Shown here in pieces: positions 17,716 through 25,639 of a stretch of 64,000 nt of DNA. Source of the stretch: Streptomyces sp. NBC_00078 (GTDB lineage Bacteria; Actinomycetota; Actinomycetes; Streptomycetales; Streptomycetaceae); NCBI RefSeq assembly GCF_026343335.1, contig NZ_JAPELX010000001.1, positions 7,750,001 through 7,814,000 on the forward strand. The letters are read 5' to 3'. The notes under the pieces were generated by a model. That model did not search any database and had not been told where the DNA came from. It was given only the letters and a program-made list of their open reading frames with translations. The translations under genes were made by a program, and so were the position numbers. The stretch's first letter is position 1, and every line of letters starts with the position of its first letter.

Positions 17716-18452
17716 ATCGAGTGGGACTGGGCCTCGCGGTAGGGGCCGGATATTTCCTCGGACGTACGAAGAAGATGAAAATGGCGTTCGCGCTCGGCAC
17801 GTTGGTGGCCGGCAAGCGAATGCACCTGAGCCCGCGGGCGATCGCGGACCTGGTGTCCCAGCAACTGCAGAACAACCCGCAGTTCAAGGAGATCGGGGAC
17901 CAGCTGCGCGAGGACCTGCGCGGTGTCGGCAAGGCGGCCTCCGGCGCGATGGTGGAGCGGCAGATAGACGCCCTCGCCGACCGCCTCCACGGACGCACCG
18001 CCGAGGTCCGTGACCAGCTCACGGGCGTGGCGGGACAGGCGACGGGCCTCGGCTCCGACGAGGAGGACGAGAACGGGGAGCCGGAGGACACTGAGGAGGA
18101 GCCTCGGGAGGACGAGCCCGAGGACGACGAGCCTCAGGACGAGGAACCTCGCGAGGACGACGACGAGGACGACGACGAGGAGGGGCCGGAGGCCGAGGAG
18201 GAGTCTTCGGACCGGGCGGCCCGGCGGGCTCCGGCCAGGAAGACCGCCAAGAAGACGGCGAAGAAGGCCGCGGCCAAGAAGACCGCACCCGCGAAGAAGG
18301 CCCCGGCCAAGAAGGCGGCGGCCAAGCGGACCGCGAGCAAGCAGGCCCCGGCGAAGAAGACCGCCAAGAAGACGGCGGCCCGCAAGACGTCCGCGGCCAG
18401 GGGCGGTGCCCGTGCGGCGCAGTCCCGTCTGCCGAAGGGAGGCGGTGAGTGA
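17712..18452 (+). CDS. gvpY: Actinomycete gas-vesicle-cluster protein GvpY-type, charge-segregated
   Basis: 246 residues in three blocks. Residues 1 to about 113 start with a small hydrophobic patch (VGLGLAVGAGYFLGRTKK) followed by helices (MAFALGTLVAGKRMHLSPRAIADLVSQQLQ and a DRLHGRTAEVRDQLTG segment). About 114-167 is almost entirely Glu/Asp. About 168-246 is an Ala/Lys/Pro histone-H1-like tail built of KKTAKKAAAKK and APAKKAP repeats. The gene position matches gvpY of the S. coelicolor order as remembered. Function is unknown; the basic tail could bind DNA, polyphosphate or the acidic tail of the next gene product. It overlaps its neighbours at both ends. Confidence 0.85.
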   Translation: MNRVGLGLAVGAGYFLGRTKKMKMAFALGTLVAGKRMHLSPRAIADLVSQQLQNNPQFKEIGDQLREDLRGVGKAASGAMVERQIDALADRLHGRTAEVRDQLTGVAGQATGLGSDEEDENGEPEDTEEEPREDEPEDDEPQDEEPREDDDEDDDEEGPEAEEESSDRAARRAPARKTAKKTAKKAAAKKTAPAKKAPAKKAAAKRTASKQAPAKKTAKKTAARKTSAARGGARAAQSRLPKGGGE

Positions 18453-19582
18453 TGACCGAGACAGTCGGATCGGCGACCTCCGCCGCGCGCGGGGCGACCG
18501 ACAAGGCCGCCCCCCTGACCGACCTGGCCCACAGCGAGGCCGCGGACCGGCTCAAGGCCGAACTGCAGGACTACCTCGCCGCACAGGCCACCCGTGTGCT
18601 CACCGGCGTCGGCCGCAAGCTCGGTGAGACCACCGGCAAACTCAACGACATCGCCGAGGGCAACAGCCCGGGCTTCGCCAAGCTCGCCCTCGACGGCGGT
18701 CGCAAGATCGCCGAGGGAAAGGGCCCACTGCGCTCCGCACTGGAACTCGGGGCCTCGCGCGCCAAGGAGAACGTCGTGGAAGCCTTCAAGAACCTCGGCG
18801 GGGGCAAGGGCAAGGGCAAGGGCAAGGGCAGGGGCGGCAACAAACCGACGGTCATCCTCGAGTCCGTCGACGTCGGGGTTCCCCTGCGCACGGCCTACGA
18901 CCAGTGGACTCAGTACCAGGACTTCAGCACCTTCGCCAAGGGCGTCAAGAGCGCGAGCCGCGCGGACGACACCCAGTCCGACTGGCAGATGAAGATCTTC
19001 TGGTCCAACCGCAGCTGGAAGGCGAAGACCACCGAGCAGGTGCCCGACGACAGGATCTCCTGGACGTCGGAGGGCGCCAAGGGCACGACGAAGGGCGTCG
19101 TCTCCTTCCACGAGCTGGGCGACAGCCTCACCCGCGTCCTGCTGGTCATCGAGTACTACCCCTCGGGCCTGTTCGAGAAGACCGGCAACATCTGGCGTGC
19201 CCAGGGGCGCCGGGCCCGGCTCGACCTCAAGAACTACGTCCGCTTCATCACCCTCAAGGGCGAGGCGGAGGACGCCTGGCGCGGCGAGATCCGCGACGGT
19301 GAGGTCGTCCGCAGCCACGAGGACGCGGTCGCCGAGGAAGAGGAGCAGGAGGGCGAGGAGTCGTACGAGGGCGACGACGAGGAGCGCGACGAGTACGAGG
19401 AGGGCGAGGAGCCTCGGGGCGAGGAAGAGGAAGAGGAGCCCGAGGAAGAGGAGCCGAGCGAGGACGAAGGGGAAGCGGAGGCGGAGGAGCTGGAGGAGCC
19501 GGAGGAGGAGGAAGCGGAAGCTGAGTACGAGGACGAGGAAGAGCCCGAGTACGAGTACGCCGACGGCGGGGGCCGTCGATGA
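18452..19582 (+). CDS. gvpZ: SRPBCC-family gas-vesicle-cluster protein GvpZ-type with acidic tail
   Basis: 376 residues. An N-terminal helical region (about 1-110) leads into a Gly-Lys linker (GGGKGKGKGKGRGG, near 116-130). The SRPBCC/START-like domain follows (VILESVDVGVPLRTAYDQWTQYQDFSTFAKGVKS ... DRISWTSEGAKGTTKGVVSFHELGDSLTRVLLVIEYYPSGLFEKTG). The last about 85 residues are nearly all Glu/Asp with Tyr. SRPBCC pockets bind hydrophobic ligands; the ligand here is unknown. ATG 18452 overlaps the gvpY stop by one base; a GTG at 18449 has the better Shine-Dalgarno spacing. Its own stop overlaps gvpJ. Confidence 0.85.
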   Translation: MTETVGSATSAARGATDKAAPLTDLAHSEAADRLKAELQDYLAAQATRVLTGVGRKLGETTGKLNDIAEGNSPGFAKLALDGGRKIAEGKGPLRSALELGASRAKENVVEAFKNLGGGKGKGKGKGRGGNKPTVILESVDVGVPLRTAYDQWTQYQDFSTFAKGVKSASRADDTQSDWQMKIFWSNRSWKAKTTEQVPDDRISWTSEGAKGTTKGVVSFHELGDSLTRVLLVIEYYPSGLFEKTGNIWRAQGRRARLDLKNYVRFITLKGEAEDAWRGEIRDGEVVRSHEDAVAEEEEQEGEESYEGDDEERDEYEEGEEPRGEEEEEEPEEEEPSEDEGEAEAEELEEPEEEEAEAEYEDEEEPEYEYADGGGRR

Positions 19583-19923
19583 GCATGTCCAGCCGGATGC
19601 CCGAACCCTATGGACAGGGTTCGGGCGCCAACCTTGCCGACATCCTGGAGCGCGTGCTCGACAAGGGCATCGTGATCGCCGGCGACATACGGATCAACCT
19701 CCTCGACATCGAACTCCTCACGATCAAGCTCCGGCTCATCGTCGCCTCGGTGGACAAGGCGAAGGAGATGGGCATCGACTGGTGGGAGACCGACCCCGCG
19801 CTGTCCTCCGGTGCCCGGCGCAACCAACTCGCCCAGGAGAACGCCGAGTTGCGTGAGCGGCTGGCTCGGCTGGAGCAGCTTGAGCCCGGCCGTGAAGTGC
19901 GCGACGAGAAGGAGGCCCCGTGA
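19579..19923 (+). CDS. gvpJ: Gas vesicle protein GvpJ (GvpA-like minor protein)
   Basis: 114 residues. A GvpA-type unit (NLADILERVLDKGIVIAGDIRINLLDIELLTIKLRLIVASVDKAKEMGIDWW) is followed by a helical, charged tail (AQENAELRERLARLEQLEPGREVRDEKE). The WW pair and the short coiled tail are typical of GvpJ/M rather than the main rib protein. Minor GvpA homologues are thought to make the tips or initiate growth. It overlaps gvpZ (ATGA, 19579-19582) and gvpL (GTGA, 19920-19923), so translation is coupled. Confidence 0.9.
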   Translation: MSMSSRMPEPYGQGSGANLADILERVLDKGIVIAGDIRINLLDIELLTIKLRLIVASVDKAKEMGIDWWETDPALSSGARRNQLAQENAELRERLARLEQLEPGREVRDEKEAP

Positions 19924-20750
19924 CCGGACTGCGGTACGTGTACGCCGTCTGCCGCCCCTTCGGCGCGCCGCTGCAGGCGCAGTTGAAAGGCGTGGCGGGC
20001 GACCCGCCCAGGCTGCTGACCCATCACGGCCTGATCGCCGTGGTGAGCCATGTGCCCGAGCAGGACTTCGCTCAGGAGCCGCTGCACCGGCGGCTGGAGG
20101 ACCTGGAGTGGCTGGCCGAGACAGCTCGCGCCCACCAGAGCGTGATCGACGCGCTCACCGTCGTCACCACGCCGCTGCCCCTCAGGCTGGCGACCGTCTT
20201 CCGGGACGACAGCGGTGTCCGCGTGATGATGGAGGCGCGCGAGGACGACTTCCGGCGCACCCTCGACCGACTGGAGGGGCGGGTGGAGTGGGGCGTGAAG
20301 GTCTTCGTCGAGACCGAAGCCGGGGCCGAGAAGAGCGGAGGAAGCGAAGCGCCCGCGCGGAAGGCGGTGTCGGGCCGGGACTATCTGCGGCAACGGCGTA
20401 CGCGGATGCGGGCGACCGAGGACACATGGAAGCAGACGGAGGAATTCGCGGACGAGCTGCACGCGGCGCTTTCCGGGTACGCGGAGGATTCCCGGCTGCA
20501 CGCCCCGCAGAATCCCGCACTGTCCGGAGTGTCCGGGCGGAATGTCCTGAACGCCGCCTATCTCGTGCCCCGCAGTCATTCCGAGAAATTCGTGGAAATG
20601 GTGGATCGCACCAAGGGCGAAACAAAGGCGGACAGCCCGGCAATACGGGTCGAACTCACCGGCCCATGGGCCGCCTACTCGTTTGCCGGAGAAGAGATCG
20701 CGGGAGAAGCGTCTGGGGCGGGAGACGCGGCTGCGGGGGAGGGGGCATGA
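19920..20750 (+). CDS. gvpL: Gas vesicle protein GvpL/GvpF family (second copy)
   Basis: 276 residues. Family landmarks: RYVYAVCRPF start, LIAVVSHVPEQDF, ARAHQSVIDALTVVTTPLPLRLATVFRDD, RVEWGVKVFVE, RDYLRQRRTRMRA and a final RVELTGPWAAYSFAGEE. It is a diverged paralogue of gvpF at 16677. Two GvpF/L proteins per cluster are normal in actinomycetes. The 3' 300 bases hold more A/T-rich codons (aattccgag, gaaacaaag) than the rest of the cluster, although the family C-terminus is intact. It is overlapped at both ends by gvpJ and gvpS. Confidence 0.9.
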   Translation: MTGLRYVYAVCRPFGAPLQAQLKGVAGDPPRLLTHHGLIAVVSHVPEQDFAQEPLHRRLEDLEWLAETARAHQSVIDALTVVTTPLPLRLATVFRDDSGVRVMMEAREDDFRRTLDRLEGRVEWGVKVFVETEAGAEKSGGSEAPARKAVSGRDYLRQRRTRMRATEDTWKQTEEFADELHAALSGYAEDSRLHAPQNPALSGVSGRNVLNAAYLVPRSHSEKFVEMVDRTKGETKADSPAIRVELTGPWAAYSFAGEEIAGEASGAGDAAAGEGA

Positions 20751-20929
20751 CCGTCGTCGAACGCAGGGAGATCGCCCTCGTGGACCTGCTCGACCGGCTC
20801 CTCGCCGGCGGAGTCGTCATCACGGGGGACATCACCCTGCGCATCGCGGACGTCGACCTGGTCCGCATCGACCTGAACGCACTGATCAGCTCGGTCAACG
20901 AGCAGGTGCCGTCGCCTTGGGGGGACTGA
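20747..20929 (+). CDS. gvpS: Gas vesicle protein GvpS (short GvpA-like)
   Basis: 60 residues, essentially a bare GvpA unit: REIALVDLLDRLLAGGVVITGDITLRIADVDLVRIDLNALISSVNEQ. It is the third GvpA-like protein of the cluster after gvpA and gvpJ, and the smallest. ATGA overlap with gvpL at 20747-20750; gvpK starts one base after its stop. The role is inferred from homology: a minor wall or tip component. Confidence 0.88.
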   Translation: MTVVERREIALVDLLDRLLAGGVVITGDITLRIADVDLVRIDLNALISSVNEQVPSPWGD

Positions 20930-20930
20930 C

Positions 20931-21215
20931 GTGACCGACCGCCGCAACCGGCTCGATCTGGAACCCGACACAGTCGAACGCGACCTGGTCAAACTCGTGC
21001 TGACCGTCGTCGAGCTGCTGCGCCAGCTCATGGAACGCCAGGCGCTGCGCCGCTTCGACACGGGAGATCTCAGCGAGGACCAGGAGGAGCGGATCGGGCT
21101 CACGCTCATGCTCCTCGACGACCGTATGACCGAACTGCGCGAGCGGTACGGACTGCGGCCCGAGGACCTGAATCTGGACCTCGGGCCGCTCGGACCGCTG
21201 CTTCCCAGGGAGTGA
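20931..21215 (+). CDS. gvpK: Gas vesicle protein GvpK
   Basis: 94 residues. The GvpK core is clear: DLVKLVLTVVELLRQLMERQALRRFDTGDLSEDQEERIGLTLMLLDDRMTELRERYGL, then the conserved ending EDLNLDLGPLGPLLP. GvpK is an essential accessory protein with mixed helical structure. GTG 20931 immediately follows the gvpS stop. It is the last gene of the cluster; a convergent small membrane-protein gene ends 44 bases downstream. Confidence 0.92.
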   Translation: MTDRRNRLDLEPDTVERDLVKLVLTVVELLRQLMERQALRRFDTGDLSEDQEERIGLTLMLLDDRMTELRERYGLRPEDLNLDLGPLGPLLPRE

Positions 21216-21259
21216 ACCCCGGGAGCCGCCGCTACTGACTCAACCGTTACTTGCTCAAC

Positions 21260-21430
21260 TCACCACCGGTACCAGCGCCCCCTGCTTCCGGACGCCGTCG
21301 TACCGCGCACCAGGAATCCCAGCAGCCACAGCACGATAACGGCAAGTGCAATCCACCAGAGTATCTTCAGTGCGAATCCCGCGCCGAAGAGAACCAGCGC
21401 CAGAAGCAATACGAGCAGGACAGCAACCAT
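21260..21430 (-). CDS. Small hydrophobic membrane protein
   Basis: 56 residues, found by reading the minus strand directly. ATG 21430 has a full AGGAGG 8 bases upstream. Two hydrophobic helices separated by Gly-Ala-Gly (AVLLVLLLALVLFGAGFALK and ILWWIALAVIVLWLLGFLV) are followed by a basic tail rich in Gly/Ser/Arg that ends RGRWYRW. Proteins of this pattern are conserved in Streptomyces as 'hydrophobic protein', with no known function. A weak SigB-like element (GTGT-N16-GGGATA) sits just upstream, reaching back into the end of the methyltransferase gene. Confidence 0.75.
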   Translation of the reverse strand: MVAVLLVLLLALVLFGAGFALKILWWIALAVIVLWLLGFLVRGTTASGSRGRWYRW

Positions 21431-21473
21431 GTTTCCAACCTCCTGCTCATCCGGTTATCCCGAATTCGCAGAT

Positions 21474-22295
21474 TCAGACACCCTTGCGACACAGAATCTC
21501 TGCGTGCAGGACGGCGAACCAGGCGTCCTCCTGTGCGCCCCATTCCCGCCAGGCGTCCGATACGGCCCGCAGTTGTTCCGCGGTGGCGTGGCCCCCCTCG
21601 GTGGTCCGCTCCGCGTACGCCGAAGCCAGCGTCCGGTCCGCCCACAGCCCGCTCCACCACGCCCGCTCGTCCGGCGCGGAGAAGGTCCAGGTGCTGGAGG
21701 TCGCCGTGATGTCGGTCAGTCCCGCTCGCAGCGCCCAGGACTTCAGCCGCCGTCCGGCGTCCGGCTCGCCGCCGTTGGCGCGGGCCACCCGTCGGTACAG
21801 GTCCAGCCAGTCATCCATCCCCTGGGACGCCGGATGCCAGGTCATGGCCGCGTAGTCCGAGTCGCGCACCGCGATGAACCCGCCCGGCCGGGTCACCCGC
21901 CTCATCTCGCGCAGCGCCTGCACCGGATCGCCGACGTGCTGCAGCACCTGGTGCGCGTGGACGACGCAGAACGTGTCGTCCGGGTAGTCCAGGGCGTGTA
22001 CGTCGGCGACCGCGAACCCGACGTTCGTCAGACCTCGTTCGGCGGCCGTGGCCCGGGCCTGGTCCAGGATCCCCGGCGCGTGGTCGACGCCGGTGACGTG
22101 GCCGTCGGGGACCAGTGCCGCCAGGTCGGCCGTGATGGTGCCGGGGCCGCAGCCGATGTCCAGGATCTTCATGTGCGGCTTCAGGGAGCCGAGCAGATAC
22201 GCCGCGGAGTTGGCGGCGGTCCGCCAGGTGTGGGAACGCAGCACCGACTCGTGGTGCCCGTGCGTGTAGACGGCGGTCTCCTGCGGCTTCGACAT
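21474..22295 (-). CDS. Class I SAM-dependent methyltransferase (UbiE/Methyltransf_11-like)
   Basis: 273 residues from ATG 22295 (MSKPQETAVYTHGHHESV), with GGGGAG 7 bases upstream; the longer frame is not needed. The SAM site reads MKILDIGCGPGTITADLAALVPDGHVTGVDHAPGIL, followed by VAVADVHALDYPDDTFCVVHAHQVLQHVGDPV and MRRVTRPGGFIAVRDSDY. The N-terminal HGHHESVLRSHTWRTAANSA pattern is seen in Streptomyces UbiE-like enzymes. The acceptor is unknown. The small hydrophobic protein gene follows after 43 bases on the same strand. Confidence 0.88.
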   Translation of the reverse strand: MSKPQETAVYTHGHHESVLRSHTWRTAANSAAYLLGSLKPHMKILDIGCGPGTITADLAALVPDGHVTGVDHAPGILDQARATAAERGLTNVGFAVADVHALDYPDDTFCVVHAHQVLQHVGDPVQALREMRRVTRPGGFIAVRDSDYAAMTWHPASQGMDDWLDLYRRVARANGGEPDAGRRLKSWALRAGLTDITATSSTWTFSAPDERAWWSGLWADRTLASAYAERTTEGGHATAEQLRAVSDAWREWGAQEDAWFAVLHAEILCRKGV

Positions 22296-22332
22296 GGCTG
22301 AACTCCCCTGTTCGACGTCCTGTCGGTACGCA

Positions 22333-22797
22333 TCACCGTACGCCCGCATGTCGAATGGTGAGACCCGCGTATTGCAGTTTGGACTGACGGAACGTCAGTA
22401 GCGAGGAGTCGGTCCCCGGGTCGGCGGCAGACGGGCCGGCAGGCTGTCCCGCAGGGCGTGCGCCCGGTCGGCATGCCCGAGGCGGTGTTGGCCACCACGA
22501 CCGGGCCTCGCCCTCCGGCAGCGCAGGGACCGCGGCACGCGGCCGGGCCCGGCCGGCGGACGAGCCGGGCGCGGGGTCGGCAGCGCCTCGTACGGCACCG
22601 TGGTCCGCGCCCCGGCTCAGCCGGGGCAGCACGGGCTCCGCGGCGGGTCGGTCCCGCTCGGCGGTGAACTCGACGAGACGGCTGTCAGCCCGAGCAGCCG
22701 CTTGCCCGGCCCCAGGAGCCGCTTGCTCGGCCCGAGCGGCCGCTTGCGCGGCAGGTGGAGGCGGTTCCGGGAGGGCGAGGTCCACCTCGGGGCTCAT
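22333..22797 (-). CDS. Doubtful ORF in the 22296-22868 interval
   Basis: A 154-codon open frame on the minus strand fills most of the 570-base gap between the methyltransferase and phosphatase genes. The product is Ala/Pro/Arg-rich (PEPPPPAAQAAARAEQAAPGAGQAAARAD at the front) with no recognisable domain and no Shine-Dalgarno. A near-perfect inverted repeat lies inside its 3' part. It may be chance high-GC sequence or the remains of a frame-shifted gene. Nothing else convincing was seen in this interval. Confidence 0.2.
   Translation of the reverse strand: MSPEVDLALPEPPPPAAQAAARAEQAAPGAGQAAARADSRLVEFTAERDRPAAEPVLPRLSRGADHGAVRGAADPAPGSSAGRARPRAAVPALPEGEARSWWPTPPRACRPGARPAGQPAGPSAADPGTDSSLLTFRQSKLQYAGLTIRHAGVR
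22383..22399. promoter_or_regulatory. TetR-type inverted repeat
   Basis: ACTGACG-GAA-CGTCAGT: perfect 7-base arms around a 3-base centre, the pattern recognised by many AcrR/TetR-family repressors. It lies about 88 bases upstream of the methyltransferase start on the minus strand, so it could control that gene. No TetR gene is next to it. Confidence 0.45.
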
Positions 22798-22868
22798 GCG
22801 GTGCCGGGTACCCTGAAGTGCCCGTTTCCTGTCCCGCGGGCGCTGACCGACACCCGGAGGGCCCCTGT

Positions 22869-23525
22869 ATGCGTCTGCTCCTCGTACGCCACGGCCAGAC
22901 CCCCTCGAACGTCGACTTCCTGCTCGACACCGCCGTACCGGGACCGGGCCTGACCGCGCTCGGCGAGCGGCAGGCGGCCGCGCTGCCCGAGGCGCTCGCC
23001 GACGAGGACATCGAAGCGCTGTACGCCTCCACCCTCGTACGCACGCAGCTCACCGTGGCCCCGCTGGCGGCCGCCCGCGGCCTGGACGTCCTGGTCCGGG
23101 ACGGCATCCGCGAGCTCACGGCGGGCGATCTGGAGATGCTGCCCGGTGACACGGAGCAGGGCGCGCTCTACATGAAGACGGTGTTCGCCTGGGCGGCCGG
23201 GGACACCGCGCTCCGGATGCCCGGCGGGGAGAGCGGCGCCGAGGCCCTCGCGCGCTACGACGCAGTCGTCGCCGAGGCCGCGGGGAGCGGCGCCGGGACG
23301 GTCGCGATGGTCAGCCACGGCGCGGCGATCCGCATGTGGACGGCGGCCCGCGCCGACAACGTCGACGTCTCCTTCGCCGCCGCGCGCCCGCTCGACAACA
23401 CCGGCGTGGTGATCCTGGAGGGCTCGCCGGCGGACGGCTGGAAGGCCGTCACCTGGGAGGGCGCGACTGTGGCCCCCAGTGGTGACAGCGGACCCGCGGG
23501 GCGGCCCGTGGACGAGACGGCCTGA
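22869..23525 (+). CDS. Histidine phosphatase superfamily protein
   Basis: 218 residues from ATG 22869, with GGAGG 8 bases upstream. The catalytic phospho-acceptor motif LLLVRHGQTPSN opens the protein, Arg of STLVRTQLT and Glu of IRELTAGDLE follow, and the second catalytic His is in VAMVSHGAAIRMW. The whole fold (about 200 residues) is present. Substrates in this superfamily range from phosphosugars to cobalamin precursors, so a specific role is not assigned. Cytoplasmic. Followed by the ABC-F gene after 62 bases. Confidence 0.88.
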   Translation: MRLLLVRHGQTPSNVDFLLDTAVPGPGLTALGERQAAALPEALADEDIEALYASTLVRTQLTVAPLAAARGLDVLVRDGIRELTAGDLEMLPGDTEQGALYMKTVFAWAAGDTALRMPGGESGAEALARYDAVVAEAAGSGAGTVAMVSHGAAIRMWTAARADNVDVSFAAARPLDNTGVVILEGSPADGWKAVTWEGATVAPSGDSGPAGRPVDETA

Positions 23526-23587
23526 CCCCCGGCCGGACCTGATAAGCGTTTGCCCGACCACGCGGACCGCCCGCAGAATGCGACCTC

Positions 23588-25207
23588 ATGGGACATCTGG
23601 AAGCCGCACACCTCGAGTACTACCTCCCCGACGGGAGGGCGCTGCTCGGCGATGTGTCCTTCCGGGTGGGCGAAGGGGCCGCCGTGGCCCTGGTCGGGCC
23701 CAACGGCGCGGGCAAGACGACCCTGCTGCGGCTGATCTCCGGTGAGCTGAAACCGCACGGCGGCACCGTCACCGTCAGTGGCGGCCTGGGTGTGATGCGG
23801 CAGTTCGTGGGGTCCGTACGGGACGAGACGACCGTGCGGGACCTGCTCGTGTCGGTCGCGCCGCCCCGCATCCGCGAGGCAGCCGAGGCCGTCGACAGGG
23901 CCGAGCACCTCATCATGACCGTCGACGACGAGGCGGCCCAGCTGAAGTACGCGCAGGCGCTCTCCGACTGGGCCGAGGCGCGCGGGTACGAGGCGGAGAC
24001 GCTGTGGGACATGTGCACCACGGCCGCGCTCGGGGTGCCGTACGAGAAGGCGCAGTTCCGGCAGGTGGGCACGCTGTCCGGCGGTGAGCAGAAGCGGCTC
24101 GTGCTGGAGGCGCTGCTGCGCGGCACCGACGAGGTGCTGCTCCTCGACGAGCCGGACAACTACCTCGACGTGCCCGGCAAGCGATGGCTGGAGGAGCGGC
24201 TGAAGGAGACCCGCAAGACGGTCCTCTTCGTCTCCCACGACCGCGAACTCCTCGCCCGGTCCGCCGAGAAGATCGTCTCCGTGGAGCCCTCACCCGCCGG
24301 CGCCGACGCCTGGGTGCACGGCGGCGGCTTCGCCACGTACCACGACGCCCGGCGCGAACGCTTCGCCCGCTTCGAGGAGTTGCGCAGGCGGTGGGACGAG
24401 AAGCACGCCCAGCTGAAGAAGCTGGTCCTGAATCTCCGTCAGGCGGCCAGCATCAGCCACGAGCTGGCGTCCCGCTACCAGGCCGCCCAGACCCGGCTGC
24501 GCAAGTTCGAGGAGGCCGGGCCGCCGCCCGAGCCGCCGCGCGAGCAGGACATCCGGATGCGGCTCAAGGGCGGCCGCACCGGCGTAAGGGCCGTCACCTG
24601 CAAGGGACTTGAACTCACCGGTCTGATGAAGCCCTTCGACCTGGAGGTCTTCTACGGCGAACGCGTCGCCGTCCTCGGTTCGAACGGCTCCGGCAAGTCG
24701 CACTTCCTGCGGCTGCTGGCCGGCGGCGAGGTGGCGCACACGGGGGAGTGGAAGCTCGGCGCGCGGGTCGTGCCCGGGCACTTCGCCCAGACGCACGCCC
24801 ACCCCGAGCTCCAGGGCCGCCCGCTGCTCGACATCCTCTGGAAGGAGCACGCCCAGGACCGGGGCGCGGCGATGTCGCGCCTGCGCCGCTACGAGCTCAC
24901 CGGCCAGGCCGAGCAGACCTTCGACCGGCTCTCCGGCGGCCAGCAGGCCCGCTTCCAGATCCTGCTGCTGGAACTGGAGGGCGTCACCGCCCTGCTCCTC
25001 GACGAGCCGACCGACAACCTCGACCTGGAGTCCGCGGAGGCGCTCCAGGAGGGCCTGGAGGCCTTCGACGGCACCGTGCTCGCGGTCACGCACGACCGCT
25101 GGTTCGCCCGCTCCTTCGACCGCTACCTGGTCTTCGGCAGCGACGGCCGCGTCCGCGAGACCGCCGAGCCCGTGTGGGATGAGCGTCGCGTGGAGCGGGC
25201 GCGGTAG
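23588..25207 (+). CDS. ABC-F family ATP-binding protein
   Basis: 539 residues with two ATPase domains and no membrane segments, the ABC-F layout (ribosome-associated translation factors or antibiotic-resistance proteins). First domain: Walker A GPNGAGKTT, signature LSGGEQKR, Walker B VLLLDEPDNYLD. Second domain: GSNGSGKS, LSGGQQAR, LLLDEPTDNLD and switch His in VTHDRW. The linker between them (about residues 225-320) contains a helical, Arg/Lys-rich stretch (RFARFEELRRRWDEKHAQLKKLV) as in P-site-probing ABC-F linkers. Whether it is a resistance or housekeeping factor cannot be told. Confidence 0.93.
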   Translation: MGHLEAAHLEYYLPDGRALLGDVSFRVGEGAAVALVGPNGAGKTTLLRLISGELKPHGGTVTVSGGLGVMRQFVGSVRDETTVRDLLVSVAPPRIREAAEAVDRAEHLIMTVDDEAAQLKYAQALSDWAEARGYEAETLWDMCTTAALGVPYEKAQFRQVGTLSGGEQKRLVLEALLRGTDEVLLLDEPDNYLDVPGKRWLEERLKETRKTVLFVSHDRELLARSAEKIVSVEPSPAGADAWVHGGGFATYHDARRERFARFEELRRRWDEKHAQLKKLVLNLRQAASISHELASRYQAAQTRLRKFEEAGPPPEPPREQDIRMRLKGGRTGVRAVTCKGLELTGLMKPFDLEVFYGERVAVLGSNGSGKSHFLRLLAGGEVAHTGEWKLGARVVPGHFAQTHAHPELQGRPLLDILWKEHAQDRGAAMSRLRRYELTGQAEQTFDRLSGGQQARFQILLLELEGVTALLLDEPTDNLDLESAEALQEGLEAFDGTVLAVTHDRWFARSFDRYLVFGSDGRVRETAEPVWDERRVERAR

Positions 25208-25304
25208 CCGTCGGACGGGCGTACACGGAGGCCCGGCGGCCGGGATGTTCGTAGAGTGGAGGCAGGAAGGCGAGATCCATGGCCCCCGCCCGGGCGCCGC
25301 TCGG

Positions 25305-25328
25305 GACTGCTGCCCACCGGGCGGGTAC
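25305..25328 (+). promoter_or_regulatory. SigB-type promoter candidate upstream of DUF6158 gene
   Basis: GACT (25305-25308) and GGGTAC (25323-25328) are 14 bases apart, matching the S. coelicolor SigB consensus GNNT-N14-16-GGGTAC/T. The -10 element ends 38 bases before the ATG at 25367. Only sequence match supports it. Confidence 0.45.
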
Positions 25329-25366
25329 CCGGACCGCATGGAGAACACGACGAGCGGGGTACCACC

Positions 25367-25615
25367 ATGACCGGAGTCGACCCCAGCCGGCTGGACGACC
25401 AGCAGCTCATGAAGGAACTGGAGACGATCCACCGCACGCGCCACGACACGCTGCTCTACGCCTCCACCGACGCGTTGCGGGCCCACAACGATCGTATGGC
25501 CCAGCTGGAGGGCGAGTATCTGCGCCGCAACCCGCGGCGCACGGTGGCGGCGGGCCGCACCCGCGAAGGCGCCCGGGACCGCCAGTGCGGGGAGTCGGCG
25601 ACTCCCCGCAGCTGA
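25367..25615 (+). CDS. DUF6158 family small protein
   Basis: 82 residues: TGVDPSRLDDQQLMKELETIHRTRHDTLLYASTDALRAHNDRMAQLEGEYLRRNPRRTV. This all-helical, charged small protein is common in Streptomyces and annotated as DUF6158; function unknown. The DDxxLMxELETIHRTRHDTL and MAQLEGEYLRR segments are the conserved ones. The C-terminal 20 residues are basic and variable. It lies behind a SigB-type promoter candidate, so a role in stress is inferred only from that. Convergent with the catalase gene, 24 bases apart. Confidence 0.78.
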   Translation: MTGVDPSRLDDQQLMKELETIHRTRHDTLLYASTDALRAHNDRMAQLEGEYLRRNPRRTVAAGRTREGARDRQCGESATPRS

Positions 25616-25639
25616 CCCGCCGTGTCCGACGGCACCCGC

